DNA from: a bacterium | GTDB lineage: Bacteria; Bacteroidota; Bacteroidia; Chitinophagales; Chitinophagaceae | Direction of reading: 5' to 3' | NCBI GenBank assembly: GCA_027364635.1 | Contig: DAHXOZ010000006.1 | Span: 1-45,458, forward strand | Length of the DNA stretch: 45,458 nt | Shown here: positions 17,074-26,153 of the stretch, in pieces | Layout of the letters: every line of letters begins with the position of its first letter | How positions within the stretch are numbered: the first letter of the stretch is position 1 | Made by a program: the position numbers and the translations under genes | The notes under the pieces: generated by a model | Told to the model about the DNA's origin: nothing | What the model saw: the letters and a program-made list of their open reading frames with translations, nothing else | The model's database searches: none

Positions 17074-17323
17074 AATGAAAATTTAAAAAAATCGGTGATA
17101 AAAAATTAAGAATTAAAATTATTGTTTCCTTGAAGCAATTCCAAAAACTCACAGAATTACAGATAATTTAGTCACAACAGTTTAGTAAAAAATTCTGAAC
17201 CTAACATACTTATTTGTTAAGTCAAGTTACCAAATACCATCTGATTTAAATGCATGCCGATCCCACTTCCGTACTCTATACGATTGAAAATGAATATACT
17301 TAGTCCTTTGTTATATAACAATC

Positions 17324-18655
17324 CTAAGATTCATGCGCTAATTTTTCAATTAACTCCCCAACTTTTTTTCGGGTACGCCAATAAACATCCTCCATAAACC
17401 GATGGGAAAACTCACCATTACGTCCAATACTCAAAAGATTTTCCACATTAGTTGACTGTTCAAAATCTTTTCGCTCCTTTTCATATTCGTTAAGAAAAAC
17501 AGGATAAGAAATGGTTGTACGTAAAACGGTACTACCTAAAAATTTATTTTTTACGCCGGGAATCACCGACTCAAGATGATCAAAACAAAGCTGCGTCAAT
17601 GTTTTTTCGTCCATGGCCCAGTACTCGTCATCTTTTTGACATCCAATATCAACAGTAATAATGGATTTCCCTTCCGGTGCCAACCAAGGCATTGAGCGAG
17701 TTACTTCAGTAATTCGGAAAAAAGGAAATTTATTTTCCGGAAACCAAAGAACGGTATCAGGTAATAACTTGCGCCCTTCTAAACGCAAATTCACAAACAG
17801 CATTGGCCGAAATCGAAAACGCTGAATCCCCTGCAAAACGGTTGTGCCTTTCACCATCTTTGCGAGAATATTTGCAGGCGCAGTACTAATAACCGCTGCC
17901 ACTTCTAGTATTTCTCCTTTTACCAGTATTGCAATCACTTTTTCGTTTTCCACCATAATTTCCTCTACAGGCGATTCCAGCCTAATCGAATCCTCTAAGC
18001 CTTCGGCAAGCTTTGAGCATAAGGTAGCAATTCCACCATTTGGATAAACATGCCATACAGATGGCTTTTCCGGCATCTCTCTGTTATAACCACAAGAAAC
18101 TGCGCGACCGGTAAGTACACTGGAAATTTTTAAATAAAGAGTTTTAAGAATGCTTCCAGGCAAACTTTCACCCACGGCCGGAGAAAGTTTTTCTGCGGGC
18201 GCTCCCGACCAGGCTTCGATAAGAGGAAGCGCAACTTCGTTAGCAATAGACGATCCAAACTGCATATTAAACCATTCAGCCGCAGAATTAGGCGCTTGCT
18301 TGTTATTGAATAATTTAATTTTAGTTTTTATAAAATTCAAAGACATTCTGGGTATTTGTATCAGGCCAAATGGATAATTGTAGCTTTTGCCTTTTAGCCA
18401 GACTGCTTCTCCGTAATGTTTTACCAATTGACATTCAGACCCTACCCCAATTGCATCAGCCAGCCGATTGGTTACAAAATGTGCACCAAAGTCATGGCTA
18501 AACCCGTCAGCATCTTTGAAACTGGTAGCGAGTCCTGCTATCTTATTGCCTGCTTCGAAAAGTACAAATGGAACGTTATTCTGTCTTAAAAAATTTGCTG
18601 CAGTCAATCCTGCAATCCCTGCCCCTATAATGGCAATAGGCTTTCCTGTGTTCAT
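17324..18655 (-). CDS. NAD(P)/FAD-dependent oxidoreductase (amine oxidase/protoporphyrinogen-oxidase-like)
   Basis: A 443-aa flavoprotein. N-terminal Rossmann fold IAIIGAGIAGLTAANFL (about 8-24) with an acidic residue (FEAG) binding the adenosine; then 'DGFSHDFGAHFV', the substrate-domain feature of protoporphyrinogen-oxidase and UDP-galactopyranose-mutase-like enzymes; and a C-terminal FAD motif region 'LLSIGRNGEFSHRFMEDVYW'. No signal peptide. The substrate is unknown. It lies between copB and a His-rich copper-module gene and is separated from copB by 250 nt that hold nothing I can name. A metal role is only guilt by association. Confidence 0.78.
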   Translation of the reverse strand: MNTGKPIAIIGAGIAGLTAANFLRQNNVPFVLFEAGNKIAGLATSFKDADGFSHDFGAHFVTNRLADAIGVGSECQLVKHYGEAVWLKGKSYNYPFGLIQIPRMSLNFIKTKIKLFNNKQAPNSAAEWFNMQFGSSIANEVALPLIEAWSGAPAEKLSPAVGESLPGSILKTLYLKISSVLTGRAVSCGYNREMPEKPSVWHVYPNGGIATLCSKLAEGLEDSIRLESPVEEIMVENEKVIAILVKGEILEVAAVISTAPANILAKMVKGTTVLQGIQRFRFRPMLFVNLRLEGRKLLPDTVLWFPENKFPFFRITEVTRSMPWLAPEGKSIITVDIGCQKDDEYWAMDEKTLTQLCFDHLESVIPGVKNKFLGSTVLRTTISYPVFLNEYEKERKDFEQSTNVENLLSIGRNGEFSHRFMEDVYWRTRKKVGELIEKLAHES

Positions 18656-18668
18656 ATAATTTAATGTA

Positions 18669-18738
18669 TTTAATGCTTAATAAAATAATTACCAACATGG
18701 ATAATAATACCATGAAGAAAATAACCTTAAGCATTAAA
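18669..18738. repeat. 12-bp perfect inverted repeat with nested hairpin
   Basis: TTTAATGCTTAA (18669-18680) and TTAAGCATTAAA (18727-18738), separated by 46 nt that contain a smaller CATGG...CCATG pair. The right arm abuts the TGA of the His-rich gene, so it may fold in that transcript's 3' end, or act as an operator for the oxidoreductase gene starting at 18655. Confidence 0.4.
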
Positions 18739-19218
18739 TCATATCTGAAAACTTTGGATAGCTATACGAATGTCTGGAATTGGGGGATGGTGATGCCGGA
18801 CAAAATATTTGATGTTTGCAGATAATCTAGAAGTATGTAGAACATCAATATTATAAAAAGAGGAAATTAAAGTGGTAAAAAATAATGCACTAGGCCCCGC
18901 AAAACTATGAGGCACAAATTTTTCAACCTGAGCAAATTTAATAACCTGATCATTGCAGCAATTATCCTTATTGTCTTTTGATTTATGATGTTCATCTGCT
19001 TCATCGTGATGATGAGAAGAACTTTCATGTGCCGCTATTCCAATTTCGTCGTGATGGTGAGAAGGGCTTCCATGATCTACTATTTCTTTTTCCTCATGAT
19101 GGCTAATATTGAACCACATATCTATACCAATAGCGCAGGCAAAACCTATAACCATATTCAGGGAAAATAGGATCAATAGAGAAGCCGCTTTTAATCGTAT
19201 AGAGATAGATGTTTTCAT
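18739..19218 (-). CDS. His-rich HYC_CC_PP family membrane-anchored protein, copy 1
   Basis: A 159-aa protein of the Bacteroidota HYC_CC_PP type. One N-terminal hydrophobic segment (ASLLILFSLNMVIGFACAIG), then a His/Asp/Glu-rich tract (PSHHHDEIG, SSHHHDEADEHH), the NCCND pair near 96, and the PP-containing tail RHHHPPIPDIRIAIQSFQI. The His tracts and CC would bind Cu, Zn or Ni. The last ~23 residues are nearly identical to copy 2 at 27317-27766, also at DNA level, so the two arose by a fairly recent duplication. Function unknown. Confidence 0.72.
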   Translation of the reverse strand: MKTSISIRLKAASLLILFSLNMVIGFACAIGIDMWFNISHHEEKEIVDHGSPSHHHDEIGIAAHESSSHHHDEADEHHKSKDNKDNCCNDQVIKFAQVEKFVPHSFAGPSALFFTTLISSFYNIDVLHTSRLSANIKYFVRHHHPPIPDIRIAIQSFQI

Positions 19219-19298
19219 AAAACTTTATGAAGATATATTTAATAATCAAATCCTAATAATTTTATTTTACTAAGCTTATAATTTTTATTTTTCAAAAC

Positions 19299-19320
19299 TT
19301 TTATAAGTCTGCTTATAAAA
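19299..19320. terminator. AT-rich perfect 9-bp hairpin downstream of methyltransferase gene
   Basis: TTTTATAAG-TCTG-CTTATAAAA lies 29 nt past the stop of the 19350-20303 gene on its strand, followed by GTTTTG. It may be a terminator, or an operator upstream of the His-rich gene whose start is at 19218. Confidence 0.35.
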
Positions 19321-19349
19321 TTGATCTCCAAAAATCCGTGGTTGGAATT

Positions 19350-20303
19350 TCATAAAGGCTTCTTCAAAACTACCCGTAAAAGTGCACCCTTTCCAAATTT
19401 TTGCAAAATAATATCCAGCATGGTAAAAACAGACAGCGAAACAGTAGATTTAAGTGTAAAGCGATTTATGATCCAGTTTGGCGCCTTAATGTCAACCAAC
19501 CAATTATGAATTGAATAAACCCAATTCACAGGGCTAACCTGGGTTTCTAAAACTTCAATGTCAAAATTAGTTTTGGCTGCAAGTTTGGCTAAAGAATTTT
19601 TATTAAATAAATTCCAATGTCGTGGAAAATGATAGCCCCCCCAATAGCGTCTTTTGAAAAAGCGGAAATCCAGGGAATCAGTGTTATCCGTAACGATCAA
19701 CAATTTCCCTCCAGGTTTCAAAAGCCTGCTAATTCCCTGTAAAACTTTATTTGGATTTTCAACGTGCTCAATGGTTTGGATAATAAATGCTCCATCATAG
19801 CTGTTTTCAGGTAGGTCAATAGATTCAACACTTCCACGATAAACAATCAAGCCTGATTCTTGTGCTTTTGCGACAGCCCGTTCATCCATGTCAATACCTT
19901 CAGGTACCCAGGATTTTTTTCCGTATTGACGTAATAATTTTAAATGAAAACCATCGCCACATCCTACATCCAAAATCCTGGCATCGTCAGCCAACCCTTT
20001 AAAGCTTTTTAGTAGTCGTTGAGCCTCAAGACGTGACCTGATTTTATGAACGATACCATAGTCTTTTTCGGAAAAATTAAAAGCATGATAGCTCGCAGGG
20101 TAAATTTTTTTAAATTCTGAAACCTTGGGACGCGGGTTTAAATAAACTAATCCGCATGAATTACACCTCATTGCCACAAAAGTATCTTCACTCGTATGGT
20201 ATTCAAAATCTTTGCCCTCACCAACGATTTCAGCATTATCTGATTCACAAACGCAACATTTAACTTGAATTAAGTCAAGTAGTTTATTTTGTAGATTTTC
20301 CAT
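19350..20303 (-). CDS. class I SAM-dependent methyltransferase with N-terminal zinc ribbon
   Basis: A 317-aa protein. The N-terminus has a four-Cys ribbon: CCVC near 16 and 'RCNSCGLVYLNPRP' near 47, typical of methyltransferases acting on sugars, lipids or surface polymers. SAM motif I is ILDVGCGDGFHLKLLRQYG (about 110-128), then 'GIDMDERAV', 'YDGAFIIQTIEHVENPNKVL' and 'GGKLLIVTDNTDS'. The C-terminal part is amphipathic and may touch the membrane. It is not obviously metal related. It sits between lgt and a His-rich gene and may be a passenger or a lipid/envelope-modifying gene. Confidence 0.8.
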   Translation of the reverse strand: MENLQNKLLDLIQVKCCVCESDNAEIVGEGKDFEYHTSEDTFVAMRCNSCGLVYLNPRPKVSEFKKIYPASYHAFNFSEKDYGIVHKIRSRLEAQRLLKSFKGLADDARILDVGCGDGFHLKLLRQYGKKSWVPEGIDMDERAVAKAQESGLIVYRGSVESIDLPENSYDGAFIIQTIEHVENPNKVLQGISRLLKPGGKLLIVTDNTDSLDFRFFKRRYWGGYHFPRHWNLFNKNSLAKLAAKTNFDIEVLETQVSPVNWVYSIHNWLVDIKAPNWIINRFTLKSTVSLSVFTMLDIILQKFGKGALLRVVLKKPL

Positions 20304-20465
20304 TTTTTAATTTTAGCAGTTAATTTTCTTTAAATATAAACCAATAAATAAAGCGTATTATCAAAGAATGCGTTTTTGTTTGCAGGAAACGGTTTGTTTT
20401 TCATTTATATTTTCCCAGATGAAACAATTAATTTACTTAATAAACCCAGATAATTACAAATGTGA

Positions 20466-21281
20466 TCAGGTTATTGATCTTCTGAAAACAAAATACAATC
20501 CAACTAAAATAAAAGGTATGCTTAAAATTTGACCCATATTAATTGGTAGTGCATTTTCAAATACTTCCTGGTTTTCTTTTAAAAATTCAATTATAAATCG
20601 AACAGAAAAAACAAGAATCAGAAACAGGCCAAATAAAAATCCTCTTTTTTGCTGTGTGCCTCTTTTTTTATAAATATTCCATAGAATAACAAAGATAAAG
20701 AGATAGCAGAGCGCTTCATAAATTTGTGTAGGATGGCGTGGAATAAAATCAACCCTTTCAAAAATAAAAGCCCAAATAATATTCGTGGGTTTGCCAATTA
20801 TTTCTGAATTAAAAAGATTGCCCACACGAATAAAGAAACCTGAAAGAGCAACAACAATTACCAACCTGTCTATCACCCACAAAAATGGTTGTTTGTATTT
20901 TTTGCAATACCATGCTAATGCAATAAGAATTCCAATGGCTCCTCCATGGCTTGCGAGGCCTTGATAACCTGTCCATTCAAATTTTCCCTGTTGTATGCTA
21001 AAAGGTAAAATAATTTCAAGCAAGTGATTTTTATAATAACCAAATTCATAAAAGAAACCCTGTCCTAATCTTGCACCAATCAATGTTCCCAAAATAATAA
21101 AAATGACAAGTTTATCTACGAGATGAATTGATACACTTTCCCGCTTATATATTTTTGACAATATCAGATAACTGAAAAAGAATGCGGCTGCAAACATTAA
21201 GGAATAATACCTGATTGCAAACCCTCCGATACGAAAGATTTCAGGATTGATATTCCAATGAATGTTTAAGAAAGATTGCAT
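20466..21281 (-). CDS. lgt: prolipoprotein diacylglyceryl transferase
   Basis: A 271-aa polytopic inner-membrane enzyme that transfers diacylglycerol from phosphatidylglycerol to the lipobox Cys. Family markers in order: 'YYSLMFAAAFF' TM1-2, GLASHGGAIG (about 108-117), the signature FFIRVGNLFNSEIIGKPT (149-166) with the essential Arg and Asn, and 'RHPTQIYEAL'. Probably an accessory copy, since Bacteroidota have a housekeeping lgt elsewhere; that cannot be checked here. It stands beside a run of predicted metal-resistance lipoproteins, which are its likely clients. Confidence 0.92.
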   Translation of the reverse strand: MQSFLNIHWNINPEIFRIGGFAIRYYSLMFAAAFFFSYLILSKIYKRESVSIHLVDKLVIFIILGTLIGARLGQGFFYEFGYYKNHLLEIILPFSIQQGKFEWTGYQGLASHGGAIGILIALAWYCKKYKQPFLWVIDRLVIVVALSGFFIRVGNLFNSEIIGKPTNIIWAFIFERVDFIPRHPTQIYEALCYLFIFVILWNIYKKRGTQQKRGFLFGLFLILVFSVRFIIEFLKENQEVFENALPINMGQILSIPFILVGLYFVFRRSIT

Positions 21282-21340
21282 GATTGCTTTTCTAATTATC
21301 TTTTTCTTAGATCTTTTCCTATTCTATCTTTTAAAACAAA

Positions 21341-21850
21341 TTATTTATTCAGTTCCTTTAATTTAGCTTTCATCATTTTTATTTCTTCCTGCTGGCTTGA
21401 AATAATTTCCTGCTGTAATTTTTTAATTTCAGGGTCTTGCGATTTTGATTGTTCACTCATCAGGATGGCTGCGGCATGATGCGGAATCATCCCTCTCAAA
21501 AATTGCCTGTCAGTAACGCCTGTTTGATATTGAATCAATAAAAAAAATGCAATTAATGCCGCAGAACTTATAGAAATAAGAACAGCATTCAGTTTTTTAT
21601 TCATATACATTTTCCCCATCAAGGCCAATTCAATTATCATCATAGGCATGGTCATTAAGCCTGCCATGTAAAATTGATTGATATTCGGATAGACGTTCGA
21701 CAGGCTGTTTGCCATTGAGTACATTAGAATGTACATTGAAATAAAAGACAGCACCAGCATGATGAATAATTTTCTGTATGTATTGTTGTTGCTCTTCATA
21801 TCCTTCATGCCATTCATCTTTTGCATATTTTTTTGATGATTATTTTCCAT
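21341..21850 (-). CDS. DUF305 family membrane protein
   Basis: A 169-aa protein. The track's 243-aa ORF runs back through the neighbouring Cys-rich gene in another frame; the start I choose is ATG at 21848-21850 (MENNHQKNMQKMNGM), which leaves a 70-nt gap. Two or three TM helices ('KLFIMLVLSFISMYILMY', 'LMTMPMMIIELALMG', a third near 110) precede the DUF305 core RGMIPHHAAAILMSEQS (about 126-142) and a charged coil. DUF305 proteins accompany copper-resistance genes; the His pair and Met-rich stretches suggest metal binding. Confidence 0.82.
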   Translation of the reverse strand: MENNHQKNMQKMNGMKDMKSNNNTYRKLFIMLVLSFISMYILMYSMANSLSNVYPNINQFYMAGLMTMPMMIIELALMGKMYMNKKLNAVLISISSAALIAFFLLIQYQTGVTDRQFLRGMIPHHAAAILMSEQSKSQDPEIKKLQQEIISSQQEEIKMMKAKLKELNK

Positions 21851-21920
21851 AAATATTTTTTTAGTAAAGAAATAAAAGGAAGAATGCAGATAAATTTTAC
21901 CTGCATTCTTTAAAAAAAAT

Positions 21921-22250
21921 TTACGCCATAGCCCTGCATGCTTCCGCGCATTTTTTACATGCTTCAGCACATTCTTTACAATGCTCTGTTTTATGCATTG
22001 CACATTCTGCTGCACAAGCATCGCAAATGTCTGCACAAATTTTACAGATGTCTTTTGCCTTGTTGCTCCCAATGCTCATGAGTTGCGCTGATGCATAACA
22101 GATTGCAGCGCATTCCATGTCTAACTGAATACATTTTGCCATCATTTTTACGTCATCTTCCTGCAAGCAGACAGATGCACAATGATTACAGATTGCTGCA
22201 CATTTTAAACATGCCTCAATACAACTTTTGTACGTGTGATAACCGGTCAT
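21921..22250 (-). CDS. four-helix-bundle copper storage protein (Csp/DUF326-like)
   Basis: A 109-aa protein with 19 Cys residues, mostly spaced C-x2-C or C-x3-C (CLKCAAICNHC, CKICADICDAC, CAEACKKCAEAC), the pattern of Csp-family bundles that hold many Cu(I) ions inside a four-helix core. There is no signal peptide, so it is the cytosolic (Csp3-like) type. It lies 96 nt downstream of the multicopper oxidase and 70 nt upstream of the DUF305 gene. Role: binds cytosolic Cu(I) tightly, as a store or buffer. Confidence 0.9.
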   Translation of the reverse strand: MTGYHTYKSCIEACLKCAAICNHCASVCLQEDDVKMMAKCIQLDMECAAICYASAQLMSIGSNKAKDICKICADICDACAAECAMHKTEHCKECAEACKKCAEACRAMA

Positions 22251-22346
22251 AATCGTTGATTTTATTTTGTTATGAAACTTGATTTATCGTTTATTTGTTT
22301 ATTTACTGCTTAATTGATTTCCTCATACCTGAAACCTCATATCTAT

Positions 22347-24938
22347 TTAATAGGTCAAAACAACGCCCGCACCCAAGCCCATATCACTATCAAGATGAGT
22401 AGATAACGCAAGCCATTTGGTGGTGATGTATCTAAATCCTGCTGTATATTCTTTATCAGTATTTACCCTAAAATTGAAACGTAGCCGTTTAGATATACCT
22501 ATATCTTCGCGGCTTAATTGAAAACGTAACTTTCCTTCACTATCAATAGAGCCATCGGCTATTACCAACATCGGCAGCGTGTATTCAACACCCACATGAA
22601 CCACCTGCCTGAAATTTTTTGTATTGGTTTGACCAAACAAATTTTTCCTGGGTGCAAGTAATTGCCCAAAAATATTTTTTTCACCCGGTATCAATGTTCG
22701 TTTACGAAAATCCCAACCTACATAAGGGAATAGCCATTGCATTACACCCAAATACCTTCCCAAATGGCTTTCACTCTCATAACCCATTTCTTTATTTAAA
22801 CCTATGCGCCATTCAGTTTGTAACCGGTAACGTGTATTAGCTAACATGGCTTCTCCATCGCTGCCATTACTTTCCAATCCTATTTGTGCCATCGGGTGCA
22901 GCATTTTGTCATCCCTTTTAAATTTCCGCCATGCTTGTGCGGGATTAGGAAATTCCGGATTCGGTGGCGAATTTTCATAACTGAAAACTCTTCCCATTCC
23001 ACTCATCATGTGATACAAAATATGACAATGAAAAAACCAATCGCCGCTTTCTGTTGCAGCAAATTCCAATGTATCTGTTTCCATCGGCATAATGTCCACT
23101 ACCGATTTTAATGGCGAATATTCTCCCTGATCATTTATCAATCTAAAAAAATGCCCATGCAAATGCATTGGGTGGCGCATCATAGTATTATTGAATAAAA
23201 TGATTTTTACATTTTCACCTTTTTTTATTAATATCTTATCAGATTCAGAAACGGTTTTGTTGTTGATGGTCCATACATAGCGGTTCATGTTTCCGGTAAG
23301 ATTAAATCGCAAAACCTTTGTTGGCCCATCACGTAAAGTAGTTTTTACGGGTGAACGCAACATGCCGTAATTCAGCGTTACAATGTCGGAACTATTGCCC
23401 ATGTCCATTCCGGCCATGCCATCTTCTTTAATAATGGAACCTGTGGTATCTTTCTTATTTGTATCATTCATCTCCATCCCCGGCATTTCACTTTTATTGT
23501 CATGGCTTTTGCCATCTTCATAACCAGTTATTTCAGGATACATCACATTGTTCATATCCATTGTTTGATTGGTCATGTCCATGCCTTCCATTGGTTTCAT
23601 ATCGCCATTCATTTTCATCATATCGTTCATCATTTTCATACCGGCGAAATATTTTAAAGTTGGTAATGTAGGGGCAGGCATTTTCATGCCGCTGCCCAGC
23701 CAGAGTGAACTATGGCCTGTTCTATCTTCTGAGGTAGCGCGAAATTCATAACTCATATTTTCAGGAATGGTTACAATTACATCGTAAGTTTCTGAAACAC
23801 CTACAATAAGCCTGTCAACCTCCACCGGAACTACATCCTGTCCATCGTTAGCAACAACCGTTAATTTACCACCCGCAAATTGCAGCCAGAAATAGGTAGA
23901 AGATGAACCATTGACAACACGAAGCCTTACTTTATCGCCTGCTTTAAATTGCGGTTGCTCATTCACAGGTCTTCCATTATTCAAAAACCTGTCATAAGCC
24001 ACATCGCTCACATCCATTGCCAGCATTCGTTTCCATTCGTTATTTATTTTGGTTTTAAAATGTCCGGTTCGGATGGCTTCAGCATAACTTTGTGTCGTTC
24101 CTTTTCTTATGGCATACCAATCAGTCGCATTATGCAAACGGCGATTTACTTCACCAGGTTTTTCATCTGTCCAATCGCTGAGTACCATGGTATATTCTTT
24201 CATCGGCGCTTCATCTCTTTTATGAAATACTAATGCTCCATACATGCCACTTTGTTCCTGTAATCCGGTATGGCTGTGATACCAATAAGTTCCGTTTTGG
24301 ACGATAGGGAATCTGAACAAATGCGTTTTCCCTGCTTCAATAGGTTGTGTAGTTAAATAGGGAACGCCATCAAAACGGTTGGGTAAAATAACACCGTGCC
24401 AATGAATCATGGTTTCTTCATTCATCATATTATGCACATAAATTTCTGCTGTATCGCCTTCAGTGAAATATAAGGTGGGCGCAGGAATGGTACCATTTAT
24501 GGCAATAGCATGTTTGGATTTTCCGGTAAAATTCACCGTGCTATCTTTTACATATAAATCATAACGTACAGTTTTAGGCGGCACATTGTTTACAATAACT
24601 GGCGTTGGTTTCTCCTGCGATTTTCCCATAGGCGATTTTCCCATAGGCATATCGTCCATTTTTTTCATCGGCATGGTATCCATCATATTTCCGGGCATTT
24701 TCATATTGCCCATATCCATTGGTTTTTCTTTGGATGAATCTTCGGCCATTTTCATTTCACTCATCATTTTCATTGCAGGCTTTTTCTTAGCTTTTGGCTT
24801 GGCAACAACTTTAGTTTTCTTCTTAGGCTGAACCTTTGTTTTGTTTTCTTTTTTAGACATATCCATACCCTTCATTTCCTGCGCCGATGCAAAAGAATAA
24901 AGAGAGAAAAGGAATGCTATTAGAATAATTTTTTTCAT
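22347..24938 (-). CDS. copA: periplasmic multicopper oxidase (CopA-type) fused to a CopB domain
   Basis: Starts at ATG 24936-24938 (MKKIILIAFLFSLYSFASAQ, a clean Sec signal); the track start 13 codons upstream is unlikely. 863 aa. A Lys/Met-rich linker (about 22-105) precedes the cupredoxin domains. Copper ligands: HWHG (179-182), WYHSHTG (about 220), HPMHLHGHFF, and HCHILYHMMSGM (637 on) with the type-1 Cys and axial Met. A Met-rich insert lies in the middle (MKMMNDMMKMNGD, MEGMDMTNQTMDM). From about 680 the chain continues as a CopB-like barrel domain ('MLHPMAQIGLESNGSD', 'YVGWDFR', tail GLGAGVVLTY), usually a separate outer-membrane protein. It oxidises Cu(I) to Cu(II). Confidence 0.9.
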   Translation of the reverse strand: MKKIILIAFLFSLYSFASAQEMKGMDMSKKENKTKVQPKKKTKVVAKPKAKKKPAMKMMSEMKMAEDSSKEKPMDMGNMKMPGNMMDTMPMKKMDDMPMGKSPMGKSQEKPTPVIVNNVPPKTVRYDLYVKDSTVNFTGKSKHAIAINGTIPAPTLYFTEGDTAEIYVHNMMNEETMIHWHGVILPNRFDGVPYLTTQPIEAGKTHLFRFPIVQNGTYWYHSHTGLQEQSGMYGALVFHKRDEAPMKEYTMVLSDWTDEKPGEVNRRLHNATDWYAIRKGTTQSYAEAIRTGHFKTKINNEWKRMLAMDVSDVAYDRFLNNGRPVNEQPQFKAGDKVRLRVVNGSSSTYFWLQFAGGKLTVVANDGQDVVPVEVDRLIVGVSETYDVIVTIPENMSYEFRATSEDRTGHSSLWLGSGMKMPAPTLPTLKYFAGMKMMNDMMKMNGDMKPMEGMDMTNQTMDMNNVMYPEITGYEDGKSHDNKSEMPGMEMNDTNKKDTTGSIIKEDGMAGMDMGNSSDIVTLNYGMLRSPVKTTLRDGPTKVLRFNLTGNMNRYVWTINNKTVSESDKILIKKGENVKIILFNNTMMRHPMHLHGHFFRLINDQGEYSPLKSVVDIMPMETDTLEFAATESGDWFFHCHILYHMMSGMGRVFSYENSPPNPEFPNPAQAWRKFKRDDKMLHPMAQIGLESNGSDGEAMLANTRYRLQTEWRIGLNKEMGYESESHLGRYLGVMQWLFPYVGWDFRKRTLIPGEKNIFGQLLAPRKNLFGQTNTKNFRQVVHVGVEYTLPMLVIADGSIDSEGKLRFQLSREDIGISKRLRFNFRVNTDKEYTAGFRYITTKWLALSTHLDSDMGLGAGVVLTY

Positions 24939-25022
24939 GTGTTTATTTTTATTGACAACATTTTTTCTTGTGAACAAAAACTGTTCTAAGAATTTTAAGT
25001 ATCACTTTTTTAAAAATTTTCA

Positions 25023-25490
25023 TTATGGATTTATTTTGTCAAGGCTATCTTTTGCATTCTGTGCCCAATCAATGATTAATGATTTTTCTTCTTTTGAGAG
25101 CCTTGCGTTTTTATGTATGATTGTATAAGAATACAGCGGCATTTCGCCATCTTTTATCTGGCTTGCTATTGCTTTCAATTTGCTTTGCTGCTTTCTGGCT
25201 GGATAAGATCCAAAGTCGCTAAAATTGAGATCCTTTTTTCCATGTTTAATATGATTTGCCAACATCCATGCAGCAGGCTGCACATAATTGTACCAGGGAT
25301 AATTGGTATTGTTGCTGTGGCAATCGTAACAGGCTGTTCGCAAAATATTTTGAACATTTTCGGGAACAGAAACTATTTTGGAAATATCAGTCGGTAAAAC
25401 CTGCCCGTTTGTGTTCCGGGCAGGTTGTATAAACTGAATCGCAATAAATACGATTAAAAAAACCAACAATATTTTTTTCAAAATACTCAT
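25023..25490 (-). CDS. haem-binding domain protein (single CxxCH, cytochrome-like)
   Basis: A 155-aa protein with an N-terminal anchor (KKILLVFLIVFIAIQFIQP) and then RTACYDCHSNNTNYPWYNYVQP (the CxxCH is near residue 54), the pattern of the haem-binding domain PF14376 common in Bacteroidota. Later conserved pieces are 'HIKHGKKDLNFSDF' and 'DGEMPLYSYTIIHKNARLS'. Probably c-type haem, facing the periplasm. It lies 84 nt upstream of the multicopper oxidase and 5 nt after a DUF3347 gene, so it could pass electrons in copper oxidation; that role is inference. Confidence 0.85.
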   Translation of the reverse strand: MSILKKILLVFLIVFIAIQFIQPARNTNGQVLPTDISKIVSVPENVQNILRTACYDCHSNNTNYPWYNYVQPAAWMLANHIKHGKKDLNFSDFGSYPARKQQSKLKAIASQIKDGEMPLYSYTIIHKNARLSKEEKSLIIDWAQNAKDSLDKINP

Positions 25491-25495
25491 GTTTC

Positions 25496-26062
25496 CTATT
25501 TTAAAGTTTCTTTTATCGCTCCACAGGTATCCATTTTTTTACCCAAATAAGGGTTTTTGATTTCCTTCATTTCACTAAGCCAGGTAGCTTTCCCATTATC
25601 ATACATTGGGCATGAATCCAGATACATTGTTTTATCTGTACCCACAGATTTTACCAGGTCGTACATGTCTTTACTAAGCATTTCAAAGTGTTCGCGCTGA
25701 TGGTCAATTTTGTCTCCGTTTTCATTAATGTGTTCGCTGTTTTCTTTTATATCACCAACCAAGCCAAGAAACACTTTTTTTTGTTCAGGTGTTAATGAGG
25801 AATTATCAAATTTTGATACGGCATCCAGAATTTCCTGGCCGTTTTTTGCTGCATCGCTGCTATTATCTGCTGCCAGAGAATTTTTTAAGTTTATGTAACC
25901 TGTTAAAATAGCATCTGCTGGTTTTGCATCGCTTACCATTACTGGTGCTGTAGCAGAAATTTGTGTGCTATCTGTAGCGCTTGCTTTGTTGTTATCAGTA
26001 GAATTGCAAGCTGTAAAACTAAGCGCTAAAATTGCGGCGCTAATAGCCATTATTGTTTTCAT
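25496..26062 (-). CDS. DUF3347 lipoprotein, copy a
   Basis: A 188-aa periplasmic lipoprotein (lipobox FTAC at about residue 19, then an STDNN linker). DUF3347 features: 'ILTGYINLKNSLAADNSSDA', 'QREHFEMLSKDMYDLVKSVG', then DSCPMYDNGKATWLSEMKEIKNPYLG and a C-terminal DTCG. The paired Cys-Pro-Met and TCG residues resemble the copper-binding ends of CusB-associated domains. Third of three tandem copies in transcription order. Putative periplasmic copper binding; not proven for this family as far as I know. Confidence 0.85.
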   Translation of the reverse strand: MKTIMAISAAILALSFTACNSTDNNKASATDSTQISATAPVMVSDAKPADAILTGYINLKNSLAADNSSDAAKNGQEILDAVSKFDNSSLTPEQKKVFLGLVGDIKENSEHINENGDKIDHQREHFEMLSKDMYDLVKSVGTDKTMYLDSCPMYDNGKATWLSEMKEIKNPYLGKKMDTCGAIKETLK

Positions 26063-26153
26063 TTTGTATTGTTTGAAATTGTTTAAAATAATAAAAAGTT
26101 ATTCCGATAAGTTATTTCAAAGAAAATATGCTTACCAGTTTAAGGTTAATAAT

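Noticed and set aside
21341-22072. 243-aa version of the DUF305 protein
   Set aside because: Its first 74 codons overlap the Cys-rich copper storage gene in another frame and have no family similarity; the internal ATG at 21850 gives a normal DUF305 protein.
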